Below are positions 16,954 through 25,820 of a stretch of 64,000 nucleotides of DNA, in pieces. The stretch is from CALEMW01 sp964343835 (GTDB lineage: Bacteria > Krumholzibacteriota > Krumholzibacteriia > LZORAL124-64-63), in assembly GCA_964343835.1 (NCBI GenBank), contig CAYFKR010000010.1:1-64000 (forward strand), read 5' to 3'. The notes under the pieces were generated by a model. That model saw only the letters and a program-made list of their open reading frames with translations, was not told where the DNA came from and searched no databases. The stretch's first letter is position 1. Every line of letters starts with the position of its first letter. The position numbers were made by a program, and so were the translations under genes.

Positions 16954-19398
16954 ATGTCCCGATCGACCCGCTTCGTCCTGGCGGCTCTGATAGCCGTCGT
17001 CGCGGCCTCAGGCTGCGCCCGCCGCCCCCAGCTCCCGCCCCCCAACGTGGGCTACGAGGAGCTCCGCGAGACCTTCCACGGCCTCGACCTCACCCCCCTC
17101 GAGGGCCGCCGGATCCTGCTCGATCCCGGCCACGGCGGCGTGTTCCCCGGCGTGGTGGGCCGCGACGGCCTGAGCGAGGCCGACGCCAACCTGGGCGTGG
17201 CCCTCTACCTGCGCGGCCTGCTCGAAGCCGCCGGCTCCGAGGTCTTCATGACCCGCACCACCGATCGCGACTTCGTCTCCCCCGCCGACTCCTCCCTCGC
17301 GGTGGACCTGGCCGCCCGCGTGGCCATGTGCGACACCCTGCGGCCCGACGTCTTCCTGTCGCTTCACCACAACAGCAACGCCGCCCTCGACCGCGACCTC
17401 AACGAGACCCAGACCTACTACCCCGTGGGCCGCGACGGCCCCGACCTGGACCTGGCCCGCGCCATCCATCGCCATCTCGTGCGGAACCTGGGAATCAGGC
17501 CCGCCAAGATCCTGCCGGGCAACTTCTACGTGCTGCGCAATGCGCCCGAGGGCGTGCCGGCGGTGCTGGGCGAGCCGTCGATGCTGTCGCATCCCGGGGT
17601 GGAGGCCAAGCTGGTGACGGCGGAGAAGATGGAGCTGGAGGCGCAGGCGTATTTCCTGGGGTTGGTGGAGTTCTTTGCGGGGGGCAGACCGGTCTGGACG
17701 GCGTCGTCGGCCAACCGGAACTGGCGGGTGTCCGGCCCGGCCTGGCTGTTCGAGAGCAGCCCCGGAGATCCGGGACTCGATCCGTCCAGCGTCAGGGTTC
17801 TGGCCGACGGCGTTCCGGTTCCCATCGAGATCGATTCCGACACGCGTACCGTGCATTGGCGCCCTCAGCACCCTCTGCCCCACGGCCCGGTCATCGTCGA
17901 AGTCCATGGCAGGAACCTCGCAGGGCGTGCGGCTCCGGTCTTCCGTGACACGCTTTCGGGCCGGACCACGATCGCGAACATCAGGGTCGTGAGCGTCGAG
18001 GAACGAAGCGAGGATGGCACGGATCTCCGCCGGCTCCTGCATTGGGCCAACGTCGACGAGAGAGGCGCTCCCGCCTTCGCCGTCGGGCCCCTGTGGCTCG
18101 GCGACGGGATCATCGATTCGGATCAGAACCTATTGCTCACCCGACATGGCGGATCCTCGGGCACGTTCCTGATCGCCATGGATCAGTCGCCACCTCTCCG
18201 ATTCATCATCCAGCAGCGGCTCGAGGACATGTTCCAGAACTATCATGTCTTCCCGACCCTCTTGTCCCTGCCGGCCGGCCAACGCTGGGTCGTCCTGGGC
18301 GATGCAGAAGGATCGACATCTGATGCCGACTGGTCCCTGCGCTGGCATGACGGCTTCCCTGCCCGTCACCTCGACAAGTTGGAGATCGTGGATCGTTCAC
18401 TCCCCTACGCCCCCATGGCCGAGTCGGACCGGGTGTGGCTCGAACGCCCAGGCCACCTCCCCCTCCTCCGTACCCCCGCCGACGCCTGGACCGACACCCT
18501 CGCCTGGCAGCCCCTCCTGCCGGAGCTGGCCGGCCGCACCATCATCCTCGACCCCGCCGGCGGCGGCCCCGACGACCAGGGCCTCTGCCCCATGGGCACC
18601 CCCGGCCGCGAGCTCAACCTGCGCGTGGCCGAGCGCCTGGCCGACCTGCTGCGGGGCGCCGGCGCCAACCCGATCCTCACGCGCACCGGCCCCGGCTGGG
18701 TGCCGAACGAGCACAAGGTGCTGACCACCAACGAGGAGGGCGGCGCCCTCTTCCTGACCATCGCCCGCAATCCCGACGGCCCCGGCACGCGCCTCTTCCA
18801 CCATCACGGCAGCCGCAACGGCACACGCTGGGCCGGCCTCACGGCGGCGGCCTTCGCCGACGCGGGCGGCGACACCGCGGCCATCGCCCCGTCCTACGCC
18901 TACCTCCTGCGCCACACCGCGCCGCCGGCCCTGCGCTGCGAACTGCCGCTGCCGCGGACCGAGGACGCAGAAGATCTGGCCCGTTCCCCCTCGGCCCAGC
19001 AGGCCGAGGCCCTCGCCCTGTTCCGCGCCATCGCGGGCTACTTCACCCCCGCCGAAGATGGGGGCTTGCCTCCGGGCTGGGATCTCGCGTCCTTCATGGC
19101 GCGCCACCGCACGGCGTTGCCCCACCCCGACGACGTGGACCTCGTTCGCGTGGACGGCAACTGGCTCTGGCTGCCGCCGGCCCCCGGTGCTCCTGCGGCC
19201 CCGCTCCCGGCCACGGGAACGGTCCGCACCCTGGAGGTGCGCAGCGGCGACCAGTGGTGGGTGATGGAGGCCGACCTCGCGGCCGACACGGTGACCACGC
19301 GCCTCTACGGCGTGGGCGACCGGGTCGTGGATCCCGCGGCGGACGGCCCGCCGGAGCACGAGATCCCGCAACGGCCCGAGGAGACCGATGCCCCCTGA
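16954..19398 (+). CDS. N-acetylmuramoyl-L-alanine amidase lipoprotein with a second, degenerate amidase domain
   Basis: An 814-residue envelope protein. A signal peptide with lipobox AASGC (Cys ~21) precedes an Amidase_3 domain (~residues 45-250) with zinc-site motifs ILLDPGHGG, GLSEADANL and LSLHHNSN, and a catalytic glutamate region GEPSML. A middle segment without a known domain (~250-510) uses less GC-biased codons. Residues ~525-705 repeat the amidase fold (IILDPAGGGPDDQG, ELNLRVAERLADLL, ALFLTIARN), but the zinc histidines are Gly and Ala, so this copy is probably non-catalytic. AAGGAGAATCC precedes the chosen ATG. It likely cleaves septal peptidoglycan and overlaps the next gene by 11 bases. 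Confidence 0.8.
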   Translation: MSRSTRFVLAALIAVVAASGCARRPQLPPPNVGYEELRETFHGLDLTPLEGRRILLDPGHGGVFPGVVGRDGLSEADANLGVALYLRGLLEAAGSEVFMTRTTDRDFVSPADSSLAVDLAARVAMCDTLRPDVFLSLHHNSNAALDRDLNETQTYYPVGRDGPDLDLARAIHRHLVRNLGIRPAKILPGNFYVLRNAPEGVPAVLGEPSMLSHPGVEAKLVTAEKMELEAQAYFLGLVEFFAGGRPVWTASSANRNWRVSGPAWLFESSPGDPGLDPSSVRVLADGVPVPIEIDSDTRTVHWRPQHPLPHGPVIVEVHGRNLAGRAAPVFRDTLSGRTTIANIRVVSVEERSEDGTDLRRLLHWANVDERGAPAFAVGPLWLGDGIIDSDQNLLLTRHGGSSGTFLIAMDQSPPLRFIIQQRLEDMFQNYHVFPTLLSLPAGQRWVVLGDAEGSTSDADWSLRWHDGFPARHLDKLEIVDRSLPYAPMAESDRVWLERPGHLPLLRTPADAWTDTLAWQPLLPELAGRTIILDPAGGGPDDQGLCPMGTPGRELNLRVAERLADLLRGAGANPILTRTGPGWVPNEHKVLTTNEEGGALFLTIARNPDGPGTRLFHHHGSRNGTRWAGLTAAAFADAGGDTAAIAPSYAYLLRHTAPPALRCELPLPRTEDAEDLARSPSAQQAEALALFRAIAGYFTPAEDGGLPPGWDLASFMARHRTALPHPDDVDLVRVDGNWLWLPPAPGAPAAPLPATGTVRTLEVRSGDQWWVMEADLAADTVTTRLYGVGDRVVDPAADGPPEHEIPQRPEETDAP

Positions 19399-20104
19399 TC
19401 CCTCCAGCACGCCCCAGCAGCGCTTCCGCCGCGGCGGGCGCCGTCGCTACCTGGCGGCCCTGGCGGGCGCGCTCCTGGCGCTGATCCTCTTCGCCCTGTT
19501 CGGCCCCGACCGCGACGACGTGAAGAAGCGCTTCGAGTTCTCCGGCGCCGAGGGGCCGGTGAAGGTCATGGAGCTGCTGTCCATCGACGAGGGCGCCGAC
19601 CCGAAGCACCAGGAGCAACAGCGGAAGAGCCAGGAACTGCCGGAGCCCGCCCCCACCTACGAGGTCCTCCCCGACGACGACGGCCCCGAGCCCACGCCCG
19701 AAGAGACCATCGTCGCGCCGGATAAGGAGAACGTGGAGATCGATCCCGATGCCGATCCCGACCTAGACGAGATGGACACCGTCGAGATGCGCCTTCCTGC
19801 CCAGACCAACCCCTGGTTCCGGCTCGTGCGCATGGTGCGGCCCCGCTATCCCGTCGACGCCACGCCCGTGGACATGGCCACACCGATGATCGTGGTGGAG
19901 GTGGCCTTCTTCATCGCCCCCACCGGCAAGGTGTCCGGGGCCTACATCGTCTCGAATACCGGGAGCGAAGCCTTCGGGCGGGTCACCCTGAAGGCCGTGG
20001 AGCAGTGGCTGTACGAGCCCGTCGAGGGGGACGTGGCGCCCGAGGGATTCTGGAACCGGCTGACCCTGAGGTTCCGGCCGCCGACGGCCGCCCTCTCCCC
20101 CTGA
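19388..20104 (+). CDS. TonB-like C-terminal domain protein
   Basis: A 238-residue protein with a cytoplasmic Arg-rich start and one membrane helix (~residues 21-39, YLAALAGALLALILFALFG). An acidic, proline-rich periplasmic spacer follows (~70-140), then a TonB-like C-terminal fold (RPRYPVDATPVD, VEVAFFIAPTGKVSGAYIVS, AVEQWLYEPVEGDVA). Such proteins transmit proton-motive force or act as periplasmic adaptors. No ExbB/ExbD is adjacent, though a second TonB with ExbBD is at 52-54 kb. Its start overlaps the amidase stop, so the two are co-translated. Confidence 0.65.
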   Translation: MPPDPSSTPQQRFRRGGRRRYLAALAGALLALILFALFGPDRDDVKKRFEFSGAEGPVKVMELLSIDEGADPKHQEQQRKSQELPEPAPTYEVLPDDDGPEPTPEETIVAPDKENVEIDPDADPDLDEMDTVEMRLPAQTNPWFRLVRMVRPRYPVDATPVDMATPMIVVEVAFFIAPTGKVSGAYIVSNTGSEAFGRVTLKAVEQWLYEPVEGDVAPEGFWNRLTLRFRPPTAALSP

Positions 20105-20126
20105 TCGCGAACCTGCCCGAACGACG

Positions 20127-20152
20127 ACGCCGGCCCCTCGCGGAGCCGGCGT
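20127..20152. terminator. Bidirectional terminator between convergent genes
   Basis: A perfect 8-base-pair stem, ACGCCGGC with GCCGGCGT, around a 10-base loop between the ends of two convergent genes. Only two or three T follow on the plus strand, so strength is uncertain. Confidence 0.5.
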
Positions 20153-20177
20153 TTCGCGTCATGGTGGGTGGGAGTGT

Positions 20178-22049
20178 CTACTCCTCGGGCGCCAGGATCA
20201 CCTCGGGGTCCGGCACGAAGAGCGAGTCGACCGCCGCCGTATCGGCCCGGGCCAGGGCTTCGGCGAACAGTCCCATGGGGAACGGCGCCACCGTGCCCTC
20301 GGAGAACATGCGCAGGGCCGAACCCATGACTTCGGCGTCCACGCCGGTCTCGCGGCGCAGCTCGAGGCGGTCGTTGAGGGCCCGGGTCAGGTCCACGCGC
20401 AGGCTCATGCCGTCCTCGCCCAGGGTGTGGAAGACGAGCATGGCCGCCAGGTACGCCTGGCGCGCGATGGCCGTGGCCTCCTGGGGCAGGCCCTCGGGGG
20501 ACCACGCATGGTCGAAGGCCGCCGACCACTCGGGCGGGAACAGGGCGGTGTCGCTGGGGAAGACCGCGCGCTCGAGGATCGTGCCCACCTCGGCGGCCAG
20601 ACCCGGATGGTTCCAGGTGCTGGGACCGAGGATGAGGGCGCCGGTGCAGTAGAAATCGAGCTGGGGACCGAGCAGGCGGAGCATGTCGGCGTCCACGGGC
20701 ACGAAGATCACCTCGGGCAGCTCGCCCGCCACCCGCTTCAGGGGATCCCGGAAGTCGGTCAGGCCCGTGTTGAAGGACTCCACGGCCACGAGCTCGCCGC
20801 CCAGGGCCAGGACCTCCTCGCCGAAGACCTCGGCGCTGCGCAGGCCCGCGGGCTCGTCGGGGTGGACGATGGCGACGCGCTTCTTGAGCATCACGTCCAC
20901 AGCCAGCCGCGCCAGCAGACGCGCCTCGAACAGGCCGGTGATGTTGGTCTGGAAGGTGTTGCGGCCCAGCTCCCAGATGCGCTCGTTGCGCGCGGTGGGC
21001 GACACCAGGGGAATACCGAAGCTCTCGGACGTGAGGGCGGCGGCCACCGTCGGGGCGCTGAGCAGGCCGCCGATCACGGCGATGGGGCGTTCCTCGGCCG
21101 CGAAACCGCGCATGGCCAGGGCCGCGGCCACGGGGTCGCCCTCGCTGTCCCGGACGGTGAGGAGGTACTGGCGCCAGCCCTCGCGGTTGGCCTGGTCGCG
21201 GGCCAGGCGCACACCGTCATAGAACGCGTTGCCGAGGACGGTGTAGCGGCCCGTGAGGGGGACCAGCACGCCCACGTGGAGGGCGTCGGCGCCACCCGGC
21301 AGTTCCTCCGACGGGTGGGCCGGCAGGACCTCGTAGGCCGGGTCTCGGAGCAGCTGTTCGGCATGGCCGATCCAGGGATCGTCCGGGGAGTCGGTGCGCA
21401 TGGCGGAGAACACGTCGTGGGCCTCGCGGCCTCGCTCCTCGGCGATCAGGCGCTGGATCCAGAGGTAGCCCAGGTAGGTGTCCATGCCGCTGTCGCCATG
21501 GGCGGCGCGCAGGTCGCGCAAGGCGTCGGCGTCGAGTTCGGTGGCCACGGCGGCCAGGCGCTTGGCGGCCGCGTCGCGGTCGCGCTCGAGGGTGGCGGCG
21601 TCGTGCATCCGCACCAGGGCGTCGGCGGCGCGGGGCCAGTCGCGGTCGGCCTCGAGCAGGCGGGCACGGACATCCAGTATGCCCCAGAGGTGGGGACTGG
21701 CGTCGTGGAGGCTCAGGAACTCGCCGGTCAGGCGCAGGGCCTCGTCGGGGTCGCCGGCGCGCTCGGCGGAACGGGCGGCCAGCAGGGTCACGTGGTCCAG
21801 GTGGGGATACCCGGCGTAGTGGTCGAGCAGTTCGAAGGCCAGGCGCAGGGCGGCCCGGTCACGCTGCAGGCCGTGCTCCTCCTGCATGCGGGCGTAGAGG
21901 CGATCGGCCAGGGCGGAATCGCCGGCCATGCCGGTGCCCGTGCCGGAAGCCGGGCGGTCGGCCGGTGCGCCGGCGCAGCCGGGCAGCATCACGGCGCAGG
22001 CGGCCACCAGGGCCAGGGTGATCAGCAGGACGGCTGCGCGCCGGTTCAT
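20178..22049 (-). CDS. LpoA/LppC-like lipoprotein with periplasmic-binding-protein domain
   Basis: A 623-residue lipoprotein (lipobox MLPGC, Cys ~25). The N-terminal half (~40-240) is helical and TPR-like. The C-terminal half (~255-600) is a type I periplasmic-binding fold: VGVLVPLTGRYTVLGNAFYD, VIGGLLSAPTVAAA, IPLVSPTARNERIW, VAIVHPDEPAG, EVIFVPVDADML. This arrangement matches LpoA-type activators of penicillin-binding protein 1A better than a transport receptor, since no ABC permease is nearby. The ATG overlaps the TGA of the DUF2914 gene. Confidence 0.7.
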   Translation of the reverse strand: MNRRAAVLLITLALVAACAVMLPGCAGAPADRPASGTGTGMAGDSALADRLYARMQEEHGLQRDRAALRLAFELLDHYAGYPHLDHVTLLAARSAERAGDPDEALRLTGEFLSLHDASPHLWGILDVRARLLEADRDWPRAADALVRMHDAATLERDRDAAAKRLAAVATELDADALRDLRAAHGDSGMDTYLGYLWIQRLIAEERGREAHDVFSAMRTDSPDDPWIGHAEQLLRDPAYEVLPAHPSEELPGGADALHVGVLVPLTGRYTVLGNAFYDGVRLARDQANREGWRQYLLTVRDSEGDPVAAALAMRGFAAEERPIAVIGGLLSAPTVAAALTSESFGIPLVSPTARNERIWELGRNTFQTNITGLFEARLLARLAVDVMLKKRVAIVHPDEPAGLRSAEVFGEEVLALGGELVAVESFNTGLTDFRDPLKRVAGELPEVIFVPVDADMLRLLGPQLDFYCTGALILGPSTWNHPGLAAEVGTILERAVFPSDTALFPPEWSAAFDHAWSPEGLPQEATAIARQAYLAAMLVFHTLGEDGMSLRVDLTRALNDRLELRRETGVDAEVMGSALRMFSEGTVAPFPMGLFAEALARADTAAVDSLFVPDPEVILAPEE

Positions 22050-22471
22050 TCCGACACCTCCGCGGCGGTGATGGTGAAGTCACGGGACGCCAGGACCAGT
22101 CCGTCGGAGTCCAGGACCTTGACCGTCCAGTCCCCCGTCCAAGTCGGCAACAGGCTCTTGCGGCTCCAGGTGCGCCAATCGGGCGACCTGACGGACAGCT
22201 GGACGCGGGAGCGGGTCTCTCCCTCGTGGTACCAGACGTGGGTCACGGAGGTCTCCCCCGCGGCGCCGACGATCCTGGTGAAGCAGGTCAGGGGTCCCTG
22301 GTCGACGGTGAAGGCGTCGCCGTCGCCGACGGGGCTGCGGGTCTCGCGGTCCACGTCCAGGCAAACGACGATGGCGGCCACGCGGAGGCCGGCGTCGTCG
22401 GACGCAGGCTCCTGGGCCGCGACGGGCGCGGCGACGAGCAGCGCGAGCAGGCAGGGCACGAGTGCGCGCAT
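22046..22471 (-). CDS. Secreted DUF2914 domain protein
   Basis: About 141 residues. An N-terminal signal peptide (MRALVPCLLALLVAAPVAAQ) is followed by a DUF2914 domain with its diagnostic pattern: LTCFTRIVGA, VTHVWYHEGE, WRTWSRK, GDWTVKVLDSDG. Function is unknown; in other bacteria the domain is often at the C-terminus of membrane or secreted proteins. The TGA overlaps the next ATG (ATGA), coupling it to the LpoA-like lipoprotein. The start was set at the signal peptide. Confidence 0.7.
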   Translation of the reverse strand: MRALVPCLLALLVAAPVAAQEPASDDAGLRVAAIVVCLDVDRETRSPVGDGDAFTVDQGPLTCFTRIVGAAGETSVTHVWYHEGETRSRVQLSVRSPDWRTWSRKSLLPTWTGDWTVKVLDSDGLVLASRDFTITAAEVSE

Positions 22472-22525
22472 GGGATCCTTCCTCCGGGCGGGCGTCCGTG
22501 TCGATTCCGTCGTCATCTTCACACA

Positions 22526-22555
22526 GGCGAGGAAGCGCTGCAACGCTTCCTCGCC
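22526..22555. terminator. Strong hairpin, possible terminator after the isomerase gene
   Basis: A 12-base-pair perfect stem, GGCGAGGAAGCG with CGCTTCCTCGCC, and a six-base loop lie between the isomerase and DUF2914 genes. No T-run follows on the minus strand, so it may be a weak terminator or an mRNA-processing barrier. Confidence 0.4.
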
Positions 22556-22598
22556 CCTGCGGGTCCCCATGATGTCATCGGCGCGCGGCGCCGGTCCT

Positions 22599-23837
22599 TT
22601 ACCGGGTCAGGTCCTGCAGCTCCCGGATGCTCCGCGGAGCCTGGAAGTTGGTGGTGGTCAGGTTCTCGAGCATGTACTCGCCCTGATCCCGGAGCTCGTT
22701 GTCCGGATATTCGTCCACCAGGCGGTTCAGGAAGCTCCGGGCACGGCGCGTGTCGCCCCAGTTGTCGATGTAGACGTTGGCCAGCATGAACAGCGACTTG
22801 CCGGCGTAGTCGTCGTCCGGGAACTCCTCGAGGATCAGCTCGAAGAGCTCGATCTGGGTCTCCGGGTCGTTGTTCATCACGGCGTACTGGAAGAGCTCCT
22901 GGGCGCTGCGGCCCTGGCCCGGGGCATACTCGCCGAAGTATTCGATGGCGGCCAGCGAGCGCAGCTCCGCCGTGTGGGCGTCCTGGACCTCGCGCTGGAG
23001 CGACGGCAGCAGGTCCTGCACGATGCGGCCGCGCACCTCGCTCAGCCCCAGCTGGCGGGGATTGCGGCGCTCGAGGATCTCCACCACGTGCCACTCGCCC
23101 TCGATCTCCACGGGCTCGTGCAGGCCGATCTCCCAGCCCCAGACCGTCTCGGAGAACAGGGCGCCGTTGCGCACGTGGCGCACGAAGCGGCCCCGGTTGA
23201 ACCAGCCCAGGTCGCCGCCGTCGGCCGCGGTCTGCACGTTGCGGGAGTACTGGGAGACCACGTAGGGGAACGCGGCCTCGCGACCGGTGCCCTGAAGGGC
23301 CTCGTAGGCCTCGTACGCCGACGCGCGGTCCAGGCACTGGACGTGGCGGGCATGCAGCGCCCCTTCGGCCACGTAGTTGTGCTTGAAGTGCTCGTAGTAC
23401 TCGCGGATCTCGTCCTCGGTGGGCTCCAGGCCCTCGAAGAGCATGAACTGCTTGTAGGCGTCGATGAGGGTGGACCGGCGCATGGAGATGAGCTGCTGGG
23501 CCACGTCGGACTCCAGGTAGAGCTTGTTCTCCACGGCGCCCTGGGCGAGCAGCAGCTCGTCCACCATGAAGCGCACCAGGCGGCGGCGCCAGCCGTCGCC
23601 GGTGAACCGCGTCTGCATCTCCTTGGGCAGCTCGCGGTAGCGCATGTCCACGTCCTGCTCGGTGATCTCCACGTCGCCGACGCGGGCCACCACGGTGGTC
23701 AGGTCCTTGAAGCCGTTCCCGAAGTAGTCGTCGCCCGCGGGGGCGTCGGACTGCTCCTGCTGGCAGGAGGACAGGGCCGTCACGGCGACGGCGAGGGCAA
23801 GGGCGAACAGGATGCGCTGCGGGACGTTGCGGGTCAT
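22599..23837 (-). CDS. Parvulin-type peptidyl-prolyl isomerase lipoprotein (SurA/PpiD-like)
   Basis: A 412-residue lipoprotein (lipobox ALSSC) likely acting as a periplasmic chaperone for outer-membrane proteins. A SurA-N-like helical region (~45-160; VARVGDVEITEQDVD) is followed by a parvulin domain (~165-270) with HARHVQCLD, FPYVVSQYSRN, DGGDLGWFNRGRFV and the closing EWHVVEILERR. The last ~100 residues contain TPR-like helices (ETQIELFELILEEFPDD, ARSFLNRLVDEYPDN), an unusual addition for this family. It lies downstream of manC on the same strand. Confidence 0.85.
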   Translation of the reverse strand: MTRNVPQRILFALALAVAVTALSSCQQEQSDAPAGDDYFGNGFKDLTTVVARVGDVEITEQDVDMRYRELPKEMQTRFTGDGWRRRLVRFMVDELLLAQGAVENKLYLESDVAQQLISMRRSTLIDAYKQFMLFEGLEPTEDEIREYYEHFKHNYVAEGALHARHVQCLDRASAYEAYEALQGTGREAAFPYVVSQYSRNVQTAADGGDLGWFNRGRFVRHVRNGALFSETVWGWEIGLHEPVEIEGEWHVVEILERRNPRQLGLSEVRGRIVQDLLPSLQREVQDAHTAELRSLAAIEYFGEYAPGQGRSAQELFQYAVMNNDPETQIELFELILEEFPDDDYAGKSLFMLANVYIDNWGDTRRARSFLNRLVDEYPDNELRDQGEYMLENLTTTNFQAPRSIRELQDLTR

Positions 23838-23868
23838 GGTTCCAAACGCTCCGGTCTTGGGTCACGGG

Positions 23869-24972
23869 TCACAGGAGTTCCTGTGGCCCCTCGTCTTCGA
23901 TGCGATCGATCACGTCCCTGAGCCGTTCGGCGTCCTCCTTGCGGGCCACCAGCAGGGCGTCGGGGGTGTCCACGACCACCAGATCGTCCACGCCGAGCAG
24001 CGTCACCAGACGCTCCCCTCCGTAGACGACGTTGCCGGCCGAGCCGACGGACAACACGCGGCCGCGGCCGCGGTTCCCGCCGTCCAGCTCCGGGGCCAGT
24101 TCGCCCCAGGCGTCCCAGCTGCCCAGATCGGACCAGCGGAAGCCGGCTTCCAGCACCAGGTAGCCGTCCTGGCGCTCCATCACGCCCACGTCCACCGACA
24201 CGGACGGGCAGTCGGCGTAGGCGTCGGCCAGGGCGGCGTCGAACCCGTCGGTGCCCCAGGCCGCGACGGCCGGGGCCAGGGCCGCGGCCAGGTCCGGCAG
24301 GCAGCGTTCCACCTCGCGGGAGAACACGGCGCTGTTCCACACGAAGATGCCGCTGTTCCAGAAGTGGCGCCCCGACTCCACGTAGGAGCGGGCCGTCTCC
24401 AGGTCGGGCTTCTCGCGGAAGGTGAGACCACGCAGGGCGGAACCGACGGGCTCCCCGGTCTCGAGGTACCCGTAGCCGGTGGCGGGACGGGTGGGCCGGA
24501 TGCCGAAGGTCACCGCGCCGTCGGACGTATCGCTCAGGGCGAAGGCTTCGGCCAGTCGGGCGCGGAACGCGTCGACGTCGGGAATGGCGTGGTCCGCCGG
24601 CAGCAGGGCCACGGGGCCGGGACCGGCCACACGCTCGGCCAGGGCCACGCCCAGGGCGCTGCAGGCGGCGGTGTTGCGGCCCACCGGTTCGGCGATGATG
24701 CGATCGGCGGGGAGTTCCGGCAGGACGGCCGCCACGCCGGCGGCCTGCTCGCGGTTGGTCACCACGAGGATCCGGTCGGCACCGACCAGCGGCTCCACCC
24801 GCTCCCAGGTCTCCCTGAGCAGGGACTGTCCGTCCCCGAGCGGCAGCAGCTGCTTGGGCCTCGCGGAACGGCTGAGGGGCCAGAAGCGCGTGCCCCGGCC
24901 CCCCGCCATGATGATGCAGCATCCGCGGTCACGGTCATGGTCCGGGCGTGCGTTCACGTCCGCCACGTCCAC
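23869..24972 (-). CDS. manC: Mannose-1-phosphate guanylyltransferase
   Basis: Makes GDP-mannose from mannose 1-phosphate and GTP for glycan synthesis. The 367 residues match the short, single-domain type without the isomerase domain. Motifs are IIMAGGRGTRFWPLSRS, the pyrophosphorylase lysine in RPKQLLPL, AEPVGRNTAACS, LPADHAIPD, FREKPD, FWNSGIFVWN and FRWSDLGSWDA. It starts 4 bases after the rplI stop. It is the only nucleotide-sugar pyrophosphorylase in the window and could supply the glycosyltransferase at 3 kb (inference). Confidence 0.9.
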   Translation of the reverse strand: MDVADVNARPDHDRDRGCCIIMAGGRGTRFWPLSRSARPKQLLPLGDGQSLLRETWERVEPLVGADRILVVTNREQAAGVAAVLPELPADRIIAEPVGRNTAACSALGVALAERVAGPGPVALLPADHAIPDVDAFRARLAEAFALSDTSDGAVTFGIRPTRPATGYGYLETGEPVGSALRGLTFREKPDLETARSYVESGRHFWNSGIFVWNSAVFSREVERCLPDLAAALAPAVAAWGTDGFDAALADAYADCPSVSVDVGVMERQDGYLVLEAGFRWSDLGSWDAWGELAPELDGGNRGRGRVLSVGSAGNVVYGGERLVTLLGVDDLVVVDTPDALLVARKEDAERLRDVIDRIEDEGPQELL

Positions 24973-24976
24973 CGCG

Positions 24977-25426
24977 TCAGTCCTCGGCCTTGACGACCCA
25001 CACCTTCACGCTGACTTCCACGTCCTCGTGCAGGCCGATGGGCACCGTGTACACGCCGAGCTGCTTGATGGGCTCCTCGAGCCGGACCATGCGGTGGTCC
25101 ACCTCGTGCCCCAGCTCCACCAGCGCCGAAGCGATCTCACGCTCCGCCACCGAACCGTAGAGCTGCTCTTCCTCGTTGGCCTGCACGCTGATGGTGCAGG
25201 ACACGTCGTTGAACGTGGAGGCGGTGGCCTCGGCGGCGATCTTCAGCTTCTTGCTGCGCAGACCGGCGAGCCGGGCTTCCTCGTCCATCACCCGACGGTG
25301 GCTGTCGTCGGCGACGACGGCGATGCCCCTCGGGATCAGGAAGTTCCGCGCGAACCCGCGCGACACGCTGACGATCTCGCCCGCGTTGCCGAGCTGGTCC
25401 ACGTTCTTGGTCAGGATCACGTCCAT
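24977..25426 (-). CDS. rplI: 50S ribosomal protein L9
   Basis: The 149-residue L9 with the signature VDQLGNAGEIVSVSRGFARN, FLIPRGIAV, a central connecting helix and a C-terminal rRNA-binding domain ending SVKVWVVKAED. The S6-S18-L9 order of bacterial operons is kept. The gene lies 60 bases after rpsR, with a GC-rich hairpin at 25446-25467 in the gap. Confidence 0.96.
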   Translation of the reverse strand: MDVILTKNVDQLGNAGEIVSVSRGFARNFLIPRGIAVVADDSHRRVMDEEARLAGLRSKKLKIAAEATASTFNDVSCTISVQANEEEQLYGSVAEREIASALVELGHEVDHRMVRLEEPIKQLGVYTVPIGLHEDVEVSVKVWVVKAED

Positions 25427-25486
25427 GGCGAGTCTCCCTCGTCGGGCCGCCCGTCGTTGCGGGCGGCGGTCCGTGACCGGCTCGAA

Positions 25487-25750
25487 CTACCGGTAGTATT
25501 CCTTGATGAACGGGACGAGCGCGATGTGGCGGGACCGCTTCACGGCCGTGGCCAGCATGCGCTGATGCTTGGGGCAGGTGCCCGTGTTCCGACGGGGCGC
25601 GATCTTGCCGCGCTCGGTCGTGAAACGACGCATCAGGTCCACGTCCTTGTAATCGATCACCACGTAGCCCTCGGTGCAGAAGTGGCAAGCCTTCTTCTTT
25701 GCCGGGCGGCGCTTCTTCTTCTTCTTGTCTCGACCTCGACCCTTAGGCAT
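25487..25750 (-). CDS. rpsR: 30S ribosomal protein S18
   Basis: About 87 residues. It has a very basic lysine-rich N-terminus, CHFCTEGYVVIDYKDVDLMR, RFTTERGKIAPRRNTGTCPK, then HQRMLATAVKRSRHIALVPF. Four cysteine positions (CxxC and a later Cys) suggest a zinc-binding version. S18 pairs with S6 in the ribosomal platform. AAAGGA precedes the ATG at 25750; an in-frame start six codons upstream is less likely. Confidence 0.95.
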   Translation of the reverse strand: MPKGRGRDKKKKKRRPAKKKACHFCTEGYVVIDYKDVDLMRRFTTERGKIAPRRNTGTCPKHQRMLATAVKRSRHIALVPFIKEYYR

Positions 25751-25820
25751 CGGTCCATCCTTTCGCAAAGGCGTCGGCTCCCCGCGGGAGCGCGCCGGTG
25801 TGTCGCGCTAGCGCGTGTCG

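Noticed and set aside
20178..22049. Branched-chain amino acid ABC receptor
   Set aside because: The binding fold is present, but the TPR-like N-terminal half and absence of permease or ATPase genes fit an LpoA-like activator better.
20427..23921. A plus-strand open frame of over 1100 codons
   Set aside because: It mirrors the LpoA-like, DUF2914 and isomerase genes, which have clear signal peptides, domains and ribosome-binding sites on the minus strand.
25446..25467. GC-rich hairpin between rpsR and rplI as a terminator
   Set aside because: It lies inside a conserved ribosomal operon and has no T-run; more likely an mRNA structure.
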